Shown piece by piece: positions 1-10,512 of a stretch of 64,000 nt of DNA. The DNA comes from Euzebya tangerina (GTDB lineage Bacteria > Actinomycetota > Nitriliruptoria > Euzebyales > Euzebyaceae), in the NCBI RefSeq assembly GCF_003074135.1, contig NZ_PPDK01000002.1, positions 124,001 to 188,000 on the forward strand. The letters run 5' to 3'. A program made the position numbers and the translations under genes. The stretch's first letter is position 1. Every line of letters begins with the position of its first letter. The notes under the pieces are model-generated. The model was not told where the DNA came from and did not search any database. It saw only the letters and a list, made by a program, of their open reading frames with translations.

Positions 1-3000
1 CCGCCACCGACGACCTGACCGATCGTGATGGTCAGGGGATCGCCGTTGGGGTCGACGTCGTTGGTCAGGACGTCCACCCGCACCGACTGGCCGGGCTCGG
101 CCGTGACGCTGTCGCCCACTGCACGGGGGGGCAGGTTGCGGACCGTGATGGTCACCGTCGTCGTGGCGGTGCTGCCGCTGCCGTCGGTGAGGCGATAGGT
201 GAACGTGTCGACACCACGGAACCCGGGAGCCGGGGAGTACTGGATGGTGTTGCCGACGATCTCGGGTGAGCCGCGCGTTCCGCTGGTGCTGATGCTCGTC
301 AGGGTCAGGCCGTTGCCGGCCGGGTCCAGGTCGTTGCCCAGCACCTCGATGGTGATGCGGGTCGGGGTCTGGCCGGCGGCGTAGCCGTCCATGGTCCGGC
401 GGTCCGGCACGGCGACGGCTGGGACGTCGCCGACCGCGACGGTGACCGTGGCCGTCGTGATGCCACCGTCCCCGTCGTCCACCTGGTAGGTGAAGGTGTC
501 GGTGCCGGCGAAGCCCGGATTCGGGGTGTATGTGGCCACACCTGAGGGGCTGATCGTCACCGTCCCGTTCGCCGGGTCCGAGACCACGGACCACGTCAGC
601 GGATCCCCGTTGGGGTCGCTGTCGTTGGCGGCGAGGTTGATCGCCGTGGCCGTGTTCTCGTCGGTGGTCGCCGAGTCGTTGCCGGCCACGGGTGCCGCGT
701 TCGGAACGGTGACGGTGACGGTGGCGCTGGCCTGGTCCTCGCCGTCGTCCACCTGGTAGGTGAAGGTGTCCGTGCCCTTGAACGAGGCATCAGGGGTGTA
801 GGTGACGGTCCCATCGGCGGTGATGGTCGCGGTCCCGCCCGCCGGGTCGCTGACCGATGCGATGGTCAGGGTGTCGGAGTTGGAGTCGGTATCGTTGCCG
901 AGGACGTTGATCGTCACCGGCGTATCGGGCGCTGTCGACCGCTCGTCGTCCCGGGCGATCGGGACGGCGTTGCGGACCGTGATCGTCACCGTCCCGGTCG
1001 AGAGGTCACCGCTGCCGTCGGTCACGACGTAGGTGAGGGTGTCGGTCCCCTTGAAGCCCGCGGGTGGCGTGTAGATGAGGTCGTCGCCGTCGACGACGAC
1101 CGCTCCAGACGTAGAGGTCGTGTCCACCGACGTCAGCGAGAGGCCGTTGCCGGCGTCGTCATCGTCGTTGCCGAGCACGTCGACCCGAACTGAGGTGGCC
1201 GGTTCACCGGGGCCGTAGCTGTCAACGGCCGCGTCGTCGTCGTTGGCCACGGGTGCGACGTTGGTCACCGTGATGACGACGGTGCGGGTGATGACACCCC
1301 CGTCGCCATCGTCGATGACGTACACGAACGAGTCGTCGCCGTCGTAGCCGGGGTCGGGGGTGTAGGTGGCCACACCGTCCGTGAGATCCACGGTGCCGTT
1401 GGCCGGTTCGGTGTCGATCGTGAACGTCAGCGGGTCGCCGTTGGGGTCGGTGACGCCGTCGGCCAGGTCGACCTCGACCGCGGTGTTCTCCGGTGTGGTG
1501 ACCGCAACCGGGTCGCGGCCGTCCACCACGGGTGGTGCGTTCGGGACGGTGACCGAGACGGTGGCCGTGTCGGTGCCGGTGTCGCCGTCGCTGACCTGGT
1601 AGGAGAAGGTGTCCGTCCCCTTGAACGTTGCTGCGGGGGTGTAGGTGATCCCATCCGGCCCGATCTCTGCCGTGCCGCCGGCCGGGTCACCCACCGCGGC
1701 GACGGTCAGGGTGTCGGCGTTGGAATCGGTGTCGTTGGCCAACACGTCGATCAGGACAGGACTGGCGACGGTGGTCGTCGCCGTGTCGGACCTGGCGATT
1801 GGCGCCAGGTTGAACACGCGGACCTCGACGGTGGCCGTGTCCTCATCGCCTGAGCCGTCCACGACCGTGTAGCTGAAGGTGTCGGTGCCCTTGAACCCCG
1901 GGGGTGGGGTGTAGACGACGTCGTCGCCGTCGATCAGGGCTGTGCCGGTCGTCGAGTCCGTCCTGAGTGATTGCACGGTCAGACCGTTGCCGGCCGCGTC
2001 GAGGTCGTTGGTGAGCACGGAGATCCGGACGCTGGTCGCTGGGCTTCCAGCGCCGTAGCCGTCGACGGATGCCTGGTCATCGACCGCGACGACGGGGACG
2101 TCGAGCACGGTGATGGTGACCGTTCGGCTGGCGGTGCCGCCGGCGCCGTCGTCGATTTGGTACGTGAAGACGTCGAATCCGATGAATCCCTGGTCCGGGG
2201 TGTAGGTGGCCTGGCCGGTGGTGGGGTTGATGACCACGGTGCCGGCCTCGGGCTCCACGAGCGTGGTGTAGGTGAGCGGGGCACCCTCGGGGTCGGAGAC
2301 GCCGCGCGTGAGGTCGATCCCGACCGGGGTGTTCTCCGGGGTGCGCGCACCCAGCTCGCCCCCGCGGATGATGGGGGTGGCATTGTCCACCGAGATGGTG
2401 ACGGTTGCGGTGTCGGTGCCGCCGTCGCCGTCAGAGACGGTGTAGGTGAAGCTGTCGGTGCCGTTGAACCCGGGACCGGGGGTGTAGGTGATGGTGCCGT
2501 CGCCGGCGTCGGACAGCGAGCCGTTCGTGGGGTCGGTGACGGCGGTGACGGTGAGGGTGTCGGTGTTGGAGTCGGTGTCGTTGCCGAGCACCGTGATGTC
2601 GACCGGCGTGCCCCCGACGGTGGTCGCGGTGTCGTCGCGGGCGATCGGGGCGGCGTTCGGCACGGTCACCGTCACGGTGGCCGTCGCCGTGTTGCCGGAG
2701 CCGTCGACCAGGGTGTAGGTGAACGCGTCGGTCCCCTTGAACCCACCAGCCGGCACGTAGTTGACCTGGTTGCCGCTGACGACCGCAGTTCCCACGGTCC
2801 CCGCGGTGTCGAGGCTGTCCAGGGACAGGCCGTTGCCGGCGGGGTCGAGGTCGTTGTCCAGCACCGCGATGGGACTGGGTGCCACGGGCTGGCCGGCTGC
2901 CCGGCCGGTGACCGTGGCGGAGTCGTCAACCGCCGTCGGGGGAACGTCGGTGACGGTGACGGTGACGGTGCGGATGGTCGTGCCGCCATCGTCGTCGGAG

Positions 3001-6000
3001 ACGGTGTAGGTGAAGGTGTCGGTGCCCACGAACCCGGGGTCCGGGGTGTAGGTGACGATCCCGGCGCCGTCGATGACCGCCGATCCGTTGTCGGGCTGCC
3101 CGCCGATTCCGAAGGTGAGGGGGTCGCCATTCGGGTCGGTCGCGCCGACGGTGACGTCGACCAGCACGTCGGTGTTCTCTGGTGTGGTCGTCGTGATCGG
3201 TTCGCCGTCCACGACGGGCACCGCATTGGCCACGGTGACGGTGACGATGCCGGTGTCGGTGCCGGTGTCGCCGTCGCTGATCTGGTAGGTGAAGGTGTCG
3301 GTGCCCTTGAAGCCCTCGCCGGGGGTGTAGGTGACCGCGCCGTCCGGGCCGATCACCGCGGTGCCGTTGGCCGGGGTGCCGACGGCGGTGATGGTGACGG
3401 TGTCGGTGTTCGAGTCGGTGTCGTTGGTGAGCACGTCGATGTCAACGGGGGTCACCAGGGTCGTGGTGGCGGTGTCGGGTCGGGCGATGGGTGCGGCGTT
3501 GGCCACGCTGACGCTGACCGTGGCGGTGTCGCTGTTGCCCGACCCGTCCACCAGTTGATAGGCGAAGGTGTCGGTGCCCTTGAACCCGGTGGGCGGGGTG
3601 TAGCGAACCTGGTCGGCCTCGACCTCCGCGGTGCCGGCCGTGCCGGTGGTGTCCACCGAGTCGATGGCCAGACCGTTGCCGGCCGGATCCTCGTCGTTGC
3701 CGAGGACGTCGATCAGCACACTCGTCGGGGTGTCCCCGACGCCGTAACTGCCCACTGCCGCGGTGTCACCGTTCGCGGTCGGGGGAACGTCCGTGACCGT
3801 CACGATCACCGTGCGGGTGATGATGCCGCCGTCGCCGTCATCGATCAGGTAGGTGAACGTGTCGGTGCCGCTGAAGCCCTGGTCCGGCGTGTAGGTCGCA
3901 ACACCCGTTGGTGTGATCGACACCGTTCCGTTGCTCGGGTCAGCCCCGGTTGCGTAGGTGAGGTCGTCGTCGTTGGGGTCGCTCACACCGTCGGTGAGGT
4001 CGATCGTGGCCGGCGTGTTCTCCGGAGTGCTGGTCTCCAGGTTCCCGCCGCTGACGCTTGGGGGCGCATTGGCGACGGTCACCCTGACGGTGGCGGTGTC
4101 GGTACCACCGTCCCCGTCGGACACGACGTAGGTGAAGGAGTCGGTGCCCTTGAACCCGTCCGCCGGGGCGTAGGTGATCGTGCCGTCCGGGTTCGCCACT
4201 GCGATGCCGCTACCGGGACTTCCGACCTCCTCGATGGTCAGCGTGTCTGAGTTGGAGTCCGTGTCGTTGACCAGGACGGCGATGTCGACGGGCGTGTTGA
4301 GCCCGGTGGACGCGCTGTCGTCCCGCGCGATCGGCGCCGCATTGGCCACGGTCACGACCACCGATGCGGTGTCGGTGTTGCCCGAACCGTCGATCAGGGT
4401 GTAGACGAAGACGTCGGTGCCCTTGAACCCTGCCGGGGGCGTGTAGCGGACCTCGTCGCCGATCACGACCGCCGAGCCAGCTGTGCCCGCAGCATCGACG
4501 GCATCGACGGCGAGGCCGTTGCCGGCCGGGTCCTGGTCGTTGTCGAGGACGTCGATCAGCACGGAGGTGGGCGTGTCTCCGGAGGCGTAACCAACCACTT
4601 GAGCCGCGTCGGGGACGGCCGTCGGGGGGACGTCGGTGACGGTCACCGTCACGGTGCGGATGACGGTTCCGCCATCGCCGTCCGAGATCCGGTAGGTGAA
4701 GGTGTCCGTACCGCTGAACCCGGGGTTGGGCGTGTAGGTCGCGACGCCATCGGTGATCTCCACCGTGCCGCCGGTGGGCGCATCATCGACGGTGTAGCTG
4801 AGCGGATCGCCGTTGGGGTCGCTGACTCCCTCGGTCAGGTCGATGTCGACCGGGGTGTTCTCCGGAGTGGTGGCTGCGAGGTCACCACCGACGATCACGG
4901 GCACGGCGTTGTCGACGGTCACCGTCACGGTGGCGCTGTCGGTGCCACCGTCGCCGTCGGAGATGCTGTAGGTGAACGTGTCGGTGCCCTTGAATCCAGG
5001 GCCGGGTGTGTAGGTGACGATCGTGCCGTCGGTCGTGGTCGTGCCGTTGCCGGGTGACGAGACAGCCGTGACGGTCAGCGTGTCGCTGTTGGAGTCGAGG
5101 TCGTTGCCCAGCACGGTGATCTCAACAGGCGTGCCCTCGGTCGTCGACGCGGTGTCGTCGACCGCGGTCGGTGGGGCGTTGCTGACGGTCACGGTGACGG
5201 TTTCGGTTGCCGTGTTGCCGGAGCCGTCCAGCACCTGGTAGTCGAAGGTGTCGGTGCCCTTGAAGCCAGCCGCGGGGGTGTAGACGACCTCATCGCCGTC
5301 GATGACGGCGGTCCCGGTCGTGGAGTCGGTGATCAGCGCGAGCAGTTCGAGACCGTTGCCGGCCGGGTCGGTGTCGTTGTCGAGCACGGGGATCCGGACG
5401 TTGGTCGGTGTGTCACCGTCGGCGTAGCTCGCCACTGTGGCGGTGTCGGGGCTGGTCGTCGGCGGCACGTCGCTGACGGTGATCGTGACGGTGGCCGAGC
5501 TGAGCCCGCCATCTCCGTCGTCGATGACGTAGGTGAAGCTGTCGGTGCCGCTGAACCCGGCGAAGGGTGTGTAGGTCGCGAGGCCGGTCGCGCTGACCGT
5601 CACCGAGCCGTTCGTCGGCGCGGCCCCCACGACATAGGTCAGCGGGTCCGCATTGGGATCGCTGTCTCCCACCGTCAGGTCGATGTCGACCGGCGTGTTC
5701 TCGAGGGTGGTCGCCGTGTCGTCGGTGGCGATCGGGTCGGCATTCGGGACGGTGACCGTGACCGCTGCGGTGTCGCTGCCCCCGTCGCCGTCGGTCACGC
5801 GATAGGTGAACACATCGGTGCCCTTGAACGTGGCATCCGGGGTGTAGGTGATCGTCCCGTCCGGGTTCACGGCAGCGGTGCCGTTGTCGGGGGCCGAGAC
5901 CTCGGTGACCGTCAGTGGGTCGTCATTCGCGTCGGCGTCGTTGGCCAGCACGGGGATGTCGACGGGTGTGCCCGCATCCGTCGCCGCGGTGTCAGCGACT

Positions 6001-9000
6001 GCGGTCGGTGGGGTGTTGACGACGGTGACGCTCAGCGTCGAGGTCGCGGTGCCTCCGTCGGGGTCGGTCACCCGGTAGGTCACGGTGTCGGTGCCCTTGA
6101 AGCCGGGCGCGGCGGTGTAGTCGAGCGTCCCGTCCGGGTTGATGGTGACGGTGCCGGTGCCTCCCTGCGTGCCCGCGATCGTCAGGGCCTCGCCGTTGGG
6201 GTCCGCATCGTTGTCGAGGACGCGAATGCCGGCCGCGGTTCCGCCGCCAGCGACGCTTGCCATGTCCGGCGCGGCCGTCGGGGGGCCGTTGGGTACGACG
6301 ACCCGGACGGTGGCCGTGTCGGTTCCGCCGCCGGTGTCGGAGATCGTGTAGGAGAACTCGGCAGTCCCCACGAAGGCTGCGTCAGGCGTGAAGTCGATCG
6401 TGCCGTCGCCGTTGTTTGTGACGGTGCCACCCGTGGCCGGGCCGATGGCTGTGATGGCCAGCGTCAGACCGTTCGGGCTCACGTCGTCGCTCAGGATGTC
6501 CGCGCCGACGAGTGCTGCCGCGGCACTTCCCGGCGCGGGCGTGGGCAGCACGAAGCGGTTGTCCCGTGCCAGCGGCGCCTCGGCGGAGACCTCGATCACG
6601 ACCGTGGCCGTTGCGGTGCCGCCACGGCCGTCGGAGACGGTGTAGGTGAAGGTGTCGGTGCCGACGAAGTCCTGTGCCGGGGAGAAGTCGAACGTGCCAT
6701 CGCCACCAGAGGTCACCGTGCCACCGCCGGTCCCGACCGCGTCGAATGCGGTGACGGTGAGCGGGTCACCGTTGTCGTCGGTGTCGTTGGCGAGTGCGTC
6801 GATGGTCACGACGGTCACCGGATCGCCGGGGCCGTAGGCGGGCATGGTCTCGAAGTCGTCCTGGGCGTCGGGAACCACGTTGGGGACGGAGACGGTGATC
6901 GTGGCGGTGTCGGTTCCCCCGTCCACGTCGCGGACCTGGTAGGTGACCAGGTAGTCGCCGACGAATCCCGGGGGTGGCGTGACCGTCACGGATCCGTCGG
7001 GGTTGACCCGCGCCGAACCGCCGGCCGGTACTGCTCCGACGATGGAGACGCTCAGTGGGCCACCGTTGGGGTCGGCGTCGTTGTCCAGCACGAAGATGGT
7101 GACCGGCTCGCCGGCCTTCGCCGTCGCGATGTCGTCCTGGGCCAGCGGTGGGGCGTTGGCGACGTCGATCTCGACGACCGCGACGTCCGTTCCGCCGGCA
7201 GCGTCGGAGACCGTGTAGGTGAAGCCACCCGCGCCGACGAACGTCGGGTCGGGTGTGAACACGGGGATGCCGTCAGCACCGATCGTGACCGAGCCACCCA
7301 CCACGTCGTCGATGCCGACGACCGTCAGCGGGTCTCCGTTGGGGTCGGTGTCGTTGGCGAGCACGTCGATCGGCGTCGCCGTGTTGGCGGGCACCGTGGC
7401 GATGTCATCGGCCGCAACGGGTGGTCCGTTCGCGACATCAACCGTCACGGTCTCGGTCAGGGTGGAGCCTGAGGCATCGCGCACCGTGTAGGTGAAGGTC
7501 ACCGGGCCACGTGCGGCTGGTGCCGGGGTGAAGCGAACCTCGCCATCGACGACGATGGCCGTCCCGACGGCTGGATCGACGTCGACGGCGATGACCTGCA
7601 GGGGACCGGTGTTGCCGGGCGCCGCGTCATTGGCGAGCACCGGGATCATCACGGAGGTGCTGGCGTCGGTCACGGCCGAGTCGGGTGCGGTGATCGGCGG
7701 CTGCTGGGTGATGTCGATGGTCACGGTTGCCGTGTCAACACCGCCGTTGCCATCATCGACCTCGTAGCTGAAGGTGGTCTGCTCGATGTCGGGGTCGCCG
7801 TCCCCGAGCAGGGGGGCGGTGTAGGTGATCGTGCCATCGGGGTTGACGGCGGCGGAGCCCAGCGCGGGCTGGTTGAGGATCGTGACGGTCAGCGGGTCGC
7901 CGTTCGGATCGGTGTCGTTGGCGAGGACGGTCAGCACCAGGTCCTCGCCCTCGGGCACCGCACCGGCGTCGTCGCGCGCGATGGGGGCGGTGTTGGCGAC
8001 GGTGACCGTGACGGTTGCGGTCGCGGACAGGCCCTGCTCGTCGGTGATGGTGTAGGTGAACGTGTCGGCGCCGGCGAAGTCGGCGTCCGGGGTGTAGACG
8101 ATCTGCCCGTCGACGACGCTGACCGAGCCGCCTGCCGGGTCGGCGACGGCGGTGATCTGCAGGTTCGCGTTGTCGCCGTCGGGGTCGTCATCATCGGCCA
8201 ACACGTCGATCGTCACCGGGGTCCCACCAGCGGTGGATGCGGTGTCATCACCGGCGGTGGGGGCGGCGCCAACCGCTGTCGTGACGGGGTCGGTGGCGTT
8301 GTTGCCCGGGTTGGTGTCGTCGTTGTCGCCGGTGACCGATGCGGTGTTGGCGAGCGGACCGGCGGCGTCCCCGTCAACCGTCGCGGTGACGGTCAGGCTC
8401 TGGACGTCGCCAGGAGCGAGGGCGCCGATCGCGCAGGTCAGCGTGCCGGCGTCGTTCGTGCAGGAGTCGGGCAGGTCGGTCACGGTGACGTCGGCCGGCA
8501 GCACATCGGTCACGACCACGTCCGGTTCGGTGTCCGGACCGGCGTTGCGAACCGCGAGGCTCCAGGTGATCGGCTCACCGGGTAGAACCACGTCGGCGGG
8601 GTCCGCGGTCTTGGTGATCGACAGGTCGCTCTCGACCACCACCGTCTTGACGTCCTGCTGGCTGGTCTGGGTGAAGGTCCTGCCGGCCGTGGACTCATAG
8701 GTCATCGAGGCCTGGTTCTCGATGAGGAAGTTGTTGGGGATGCCCGGCTGCACTTGGACGCGGAAGCGGACCGTGTTGACCTCGTTCGTCTCGAACGTCC
8801 CCCCGTCGGTGCTGTTCGCCCCGGTGCCGAGCCGCACGGTGAGCACACCATCGGTGACGTCGACCTGGTCGGCGTCGATTGCTTCGGTCTTCGCTCCCGC
8901 GTTGGCGCCGGCGACCAGGTCGATCGAACCGGGGACCAACTCGGTGAACGACGGGAGAGGGTCGGTCAGGACGGAGCGGAGTGCGTCGTCGATCCCGGTC

Positions 9001-10220
9001 ATCGGGTCGGGCTGCAGGTTGGAGACGCGGATCGTGTACTCGATGATGTCGCCGGGCTCGGCCTGTCCGCCGTTCAGGTCCTCGCCGACCTTGTCGATCT
9101 CGATGTTTGGCGCGAAGAGATCGGTGACGAAGGTGACGACACCGGGCCGGTACACGTCGCCCGTGCTCGACAGGCGGATCGTCGCGCTGGTGGCGTTGTT
9201 CGCCAGGATGCCGCTGGCGTCCACCCGGTCGACGTCGACGGCGAACTGGTCCTTGTAGTTCGGGTTCTTCGCCGTGAACGTGGTCGCGAGGTTCGAGATC
9301 GAGGAGTTGAAGAAGTTGTTGGCGGGGTTGTTGGTGTCGGATCGCGTGTTGCCGTTCAGCTGGAGGGCGTCGCCGGTGATGGCGTTGTCGCCCTCCCAGG
9401 CCAGGACACCCAGCTGGGTCCGCACCGGACCGAGCCGCGGGGTCTGGAAGCCCGAGACGGTGATGGTCTGATTGTTGTTGTTGGAGATCTGCTGGTAGCC
9501 GTCGAACACCGTCAGATTTCGGGCGGGGGCGCTGCGATCGCGGTAGGCGAGCTGGATGGCCCACCCGGCGTAGTTGTCCTGGCCGGTGCCCGTCTGGACG
9601 TTGGCGACGCCGTAGGTGCCGTTGCCGGAGCTCCGGACCTGTGTGGTGATGTCGGCGAAGCCCTGGTAGTAGGCGGTGTCGAAGCCCATCACCTCGTCCG
9701 CCACGACCGTCGAGTAGGCCGTGCTGCCCGGGAGGCGGAACTGCACGACACCGGCGTCGGCGCGGTTCGGCGCTGCGCTCCCGGTGGCGTTGACGCCCTG
9801 CCGCACGTCGGCGCCCCAGTACAGACCGGCGAAGAGCACCTCCGCACCAGCGGGGAGCGACAGCTCGGCCGTGGAGGAGTTGAAGGTCGAGGCGTTGCCG
9901 TCGACGTCGACCATCACCATGTTGAAGTTGTTGTTCGCCGTCGGCGGGGAGGCCGTTCCGTTCCGGGTCGCCGTGCAGTTGTTCGCCGTCGCCGGGCAGG
10001 TCAGGAGGGTGTTGCCGATCGCCGCGATGTTGCCGGTGGTGTTGATGGCGTAGCGCGGCTCGAAGGTCTGCAGCCCGTTGCTGGCCGGCGGTGTCGTCTG
10101 CGCGGCAGCCGGCGTGGCGAGGCCGGTCGTCAGAAGACCGACGATCAACAGCAGGGCCATGAGCCCGGCTGTGGTGCGGCAGTCGGAGCGGGTGCGAGCG
10201 CCGGTCGGCAGATCCCCCAT
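1..10220 (-). CDS. Giant secreted Ig-like repeat surface protein, C-terminus beyond left edge
   Basis: The frame is open from ATG 10220 to the left edge (3,406 codons and no stop); the frame was checked near 5018, 2492 and 119 and is unbroken. The start gives a signal peptide with a hydrophobic core LMALLLIVGLLTTGLATP and an AAA-Q cleavage region near residue 40. Then come an N-terminal domain shared with the next gene (LFAGLYWGA), DUF11-like domains (PGDIIEYTIRVSNL; SLAVRNAGPDTEPDVV), and about 29 full plus one partial Ig/cadherin-like repeats of about 95 aa with DVLANDTDPNGDPLTV and FKGTDTFTY signatures. Such repeats (VCBS/tandem-95 type) build adhesins or wall stalks in known families. From repeat 9 on, a three-repeat block recurs seven times. 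It probably ends in CWB2 repeats like its paralogue, but that part is not visible. No strong ribosome binding site precedes the ATG. Confidence 0.85.
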   Translation of the reverse strand, partial: MGDLPTGARTRSDCRTTAGLMALLLIVGLLTTGLATPAAAQTTPPASNGLQTFEPRYAINTTGNIAAIGNTLLTCPATANNCTATRNGTASPPTANNNFNMVMVDVDGNASTFNSSTAELSLPAGAEVLFAGLYWGADVRQGVNATGSAAPNRADAGVVQFRLPGSTAYSTVVADEVMGFDTAYYQGFADITTQVRSSGNGTYGVANVQTGTGQDNYAGWAIQLAYRDRSAPARNLTVFDGYQQISNNNNQTITVSGFQTPRLGPVRTQLGVLAWEGDNAITGDALQLNGNTRSDTNNPANNFFNSSISNLATTFTAKNPNYKDQFAVDVDRVDASGILANNATSATIRLSSTGDVYRPGVVTFVTDLFAPNIEIDKVGEDLNGGQAEPGDIIEYTIRVSNLQPDPMTGIDDALRSVLTDPLPSFTELVPGSIDLVAGANAGAKTEAIDADQVDVTDGVLTVRLGTGANSTDGGTFETNEVNTVRFRVQVQPGIPNNFLIENQASMTYESTAGRTFTQTSQQDVKTVVVESDLSITKTADPADVVLPGEPITWSLAVRNAGPDTEPDVVVTDVLPADVTVTDLPDSCTNDAGTLTCAIGALAPGDVQSLTVTATVDGDAAGPLANTASVTGDNDDTNPGNNATDPVTTAVGAAPTAGDDTASTAGGTPVTIDVLADDDDPDGDNANLQITAVADPAGGSVSVVDGQIVYTPDADFAGADTFTYTITDEQGLSATATVTVTVANTAPIARDDAGAVPEGEDLVLTVLANDTDPNGDPLTVTILNQPALGSAAVNPDGTITYTAPLLGDGDPDIEQTTFSYEVDDGNGGVDTATVTIDITQQPPITAPDSAVTDASTSVMIPVLANDAAPGNTGPLQVIAVDVDPAVGTAIVVDGEVRFTPAPAARGPVTFTYTVRDASGSTLTETVTVDVANGPPVAADDIATVPANTATPIDVLANDTDPNGDPLTVVGIDDVVGGSVTIGADGIPVFTPDPTFVGAGGFTYTVSDAAGGTDVAVVEIDVANAPPLAQDDIATAKAGEPVTIFVLDNDADPNGGPLSVSIVGAVPAGGSARVNPDGSVTVTPPPGFVGDYLVTYQVRDVDGGTDTATITVSVPNVVPDAQDDFETMPAYGPGDPVTVVTIDALANDTDDNGDPLTVTAFDAVGTGGGTVTSGGDGTFDFSPAQDFVGTDTFTYTVSDGRGGTATATVVIEVSAEAPLARDNRFVLPTPAPGSAAAALVGADILSDDVSPNGLTLAITAIGPATGGTVTNNGDGTIDFTPDAAFVGTAEFSYTISDTGGGTDTATVRVVVPNGPPTAAPDMASVAGGGTAAGIRVLDNDADPNGEALTIAGTQGGTGTVTINPDGTLDYTAAPGFKGTDTVTYRVTDPDGGTATSTLSVTVVNTPPTAVADTAATDAGTPVDIPVLANDADANDDPLTVTEVSAPDNGTAAVNPDGTITYTPDATFKGTDVFTYRVTDGDGGSDTAAVTVTVPNADPIATDDTATTLENTPVDIDLTVGDSDPNADPLTYVVGAAPTNGSVTVSATGLATYTPFAGFSGTDSFTYVIDDGDGGLSSATVTITVSDVPPTTSPDTATVASYADGDTPTNVRIPVLDNDTDPAGNGLELLALITDSTTGTAVIDGDEVVYTPAAGFKGTDTFDYQVLDGSGNTATETVTVTVSNAPPTAVDDTASTTEGTPVEITVLGNDLDSNSDTLTVTAVSSPGNGTTTTDGTIVTYTPGPGFKGTDTFTYSISDGDGGTDSATVTVTVDNAVPVIVGGDLAATTPENTPVDIDLTEGVSDPNGDPLSYTVDDAPTGGTVEITDGVATYTPNPGFSGTDTFTYRISDGDGGTVIRTVTVTVTDVPPTAVPDAAQVVGYASGDTPTSVLIDVLDNDQDPAGNGLAVDAVDAAGTAGSAVVIGDEVRYTPPAGFKGTDVFVYTLIDGSGNTDTASVVVTVANAAPIARDDSASTGLNTPVDIAVLVNDTDSNSDTLTIEEVGSPGSGIAVANPDGTITYAPADGFKGTDSFTYVVSDGDGGTDTATVRVTVANAPPSVSGGNLETSTPENTPATIDLTDGVSDPNDDDLTYATGADPSNGTVSITPTGVATYTPDQGFSGTDTFTYLIDDGDGGIITRTVIVTVTDVPPTANGDTAAVGSYGVGDTPTSVLIDVLGNDEDPAGNGLAIDSVDTTGTAGTAEVEADQVRYTPPTGFKGTDTFAYQLVDGSGNSDTATVSVSVANAAPIARPDTATTTLVTPVDIDVLTNDTDSNTDTVTITAVGTPANGTAVIGPDGAVTYTPGEGFKGTDTFTYQISDGDTGTDTGIVTVTVANAVPVVDGEPITTTTPENTDVLVDVTVGATDPNGDPLTFGIGGQPDNGSAVIDGAGIVTYTPDPGFVGTDTFTYTVSDDDGGTTIRTVTVTVTDVPPTAVDDSATVTGRAAGQPVAPSPIAVLDNDLDPAGNGLSLDSLDTAGTVGTAVVSGNQVNYVPAGGFKGTDAFTYTLVDGSGNTATATVTVTVPNAAPIARDDTATTVGGTPVDITVLGNDTDSNTDTLTVTAVTDPTNGSLSDAGDGTITYTPGPGFNGTDSFTYTVSDGDGGTDTATVTISVDNATPIIRGGELGARTPENTPVGIDLTRGVSDPEGAPLTYTTLVEPEAGTVVINPTTGQATYTPDQGFIGFDVFTYQIDDGAGGTASRTVTITVLDVPVVAVDDQASVDGYGAGSPATSVRISVLTNDLDAAGNGLTVQSLRTDSTTGTALIDGDDVVYTPPPGFKGTDTFSYTVVDGSGDEDTATVEVRVFNLAPIARSDTATTTVASPVLIDVLANDTDSNADTLTVAAVGDPAGGTAEIGPDGITYTPAATFKGTDTFSYQVSDGDTGTDTATVSVTVPNAPPVVDGRDPVAVTTPENTAVEVDLADGVTDPNGDPLTFTIDTEPANGTVDLTDGVATYTPDPGYDGDDSFVYVIDDGDGGVITRTVVITVTNVAPVANDDDAAVDSYGPGEPATSVRVDVLGNDDDDAGNGLSLTSVDTTSTSGAVVVDGDDLIYTPPAGFKGTDTLTYVVTDGSGDLSTGTVTITVRNAVPIARDDERSTAPDTPVTINVLGNDTDSNSDTLTIASVSDPAGGTATITADGTVTYTPDASFKGTDTFTYQVDDGEDQASATVTVTVPNAAPVAGNDSATTDENTATAINLAANDSDPNGDPLTWSVVSDPANGTVTISPSGVATYTPNPGFAGTDTFTYQVDDGDGGITTATVTVAVGDVPAVAVPDRRTMDGYAAGQTPTRITIEVLGNDLDPAGNGLTLTSISTSGTRGSPEIVGNTIQYSPAPGFRGVDTFTYRLTDGSGSTATTTVTITVRNLPPRAVGDSVTAEPGQSVRVDVLTNDVDPNGDPLTITIGQVVGG
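150..6010 (-). repeat. Higher-order repeat: seven copies of an about 840-bp (three Ig repeat) block
   Basis: Inside the giant gene the Ig-like repeats cycle in triads: a PIARDDTATT...NDTDSNSDTL type, a TTPENTPVDIDLT type and a GYGxGDTPTSVxIDVL type. The 8-base marker gtgttctc (plus strand), which encodes the PENT-type position, occurs at 652, 1483, 2329, 3172, 4015, 4855 and 5695. The spacings are 831, 846, 843, 843, 840 and 840 bp, all multiples of three. The paralogous gene has this marker only once, at 12572. The outer boundaries are approximate. Confidence 0.85.
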
Positions 10221-10285
10221 GTCAAACGTCCGTTCTGGAAGTCGGTCTAGCGATGAGTTGTGTGCATCCCTGTCGGCTCGCATCG

Positions 10286-10329
10286 CGGCTACTTGAGCAG
10301 TTAGGACACGCAATGATTGCCTGCAATCA
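10286..10329 (-). promoter_or_regulatory. Putative promoter with abutting palindrome upstream of the giant gene
   Basis: On the minus strand TTGCGT (10313-10308) is followed after 16 nt by TAGCCG (10291-10286), an imperfect sigma-70-like pair. A perfect 7-2-7 inverted repeat TGATTGC-CT-GCAATCA (10314-10329) directly abuts the -35, the usual place for an activator site. The pair lies about 70 nt upstream of the ATG at 10220. The match is suggestive only. Confidence 0.35.
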
Positions 10330-10427
10330 CAGAGAGTGGTTTCTTGCTGTTCGATCTTGCCGCCCGTGAGGATTGGTGCGCACCCTCAACCCTCAACCCT
10401 CACGGCCTGCTGCGACGGCCAGCCCTT

Positions 10428-10460
10428 GGGGCCGACCCAGTCAGCTACTGGGTCTGCCCC
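10428..10460 (-). terminator. Strong hairpin downstream of the CWB2/Ig-like gene
   Basis: A 13-bp stem with one mismatch (10428-10440 paired with 10448-10460; core GACCCAG/CTGGGTC) and a 7-nt loop begins about 50 nt after the stop at 10513 on the minus strand. There is no U-tract, as is common in high-GC actinobacteria. The rest of the 10,221-10,512 gap holds a short ctcaaccctcaaccctca run and the promoter region of the next gene. Confidence 0.55.
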
Positions 10461-10512
10461 CTGGGTCTGGCGGTGCGGAGGTCCTGCCGGCCCGCCTCAG
10501 CCGTCGTCGCGG

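Noticed and set aside
1971-4250. Long plus-strand frame (759 codons) across the giant repeat gene
   Set aside because: Antisense shadow of the Ig-like repeats. It mirrors their periodicity, has a Gly/Val/Asp/Arg-biased composition and no family motifs.
8754-10250. Plus-strand frame of 498 codons spanning the start of the first giant gene
   Set aside because: Opposes the signal peptide and N-terminal domain shared by both paralogues, which are clearly coding on the minus strand.
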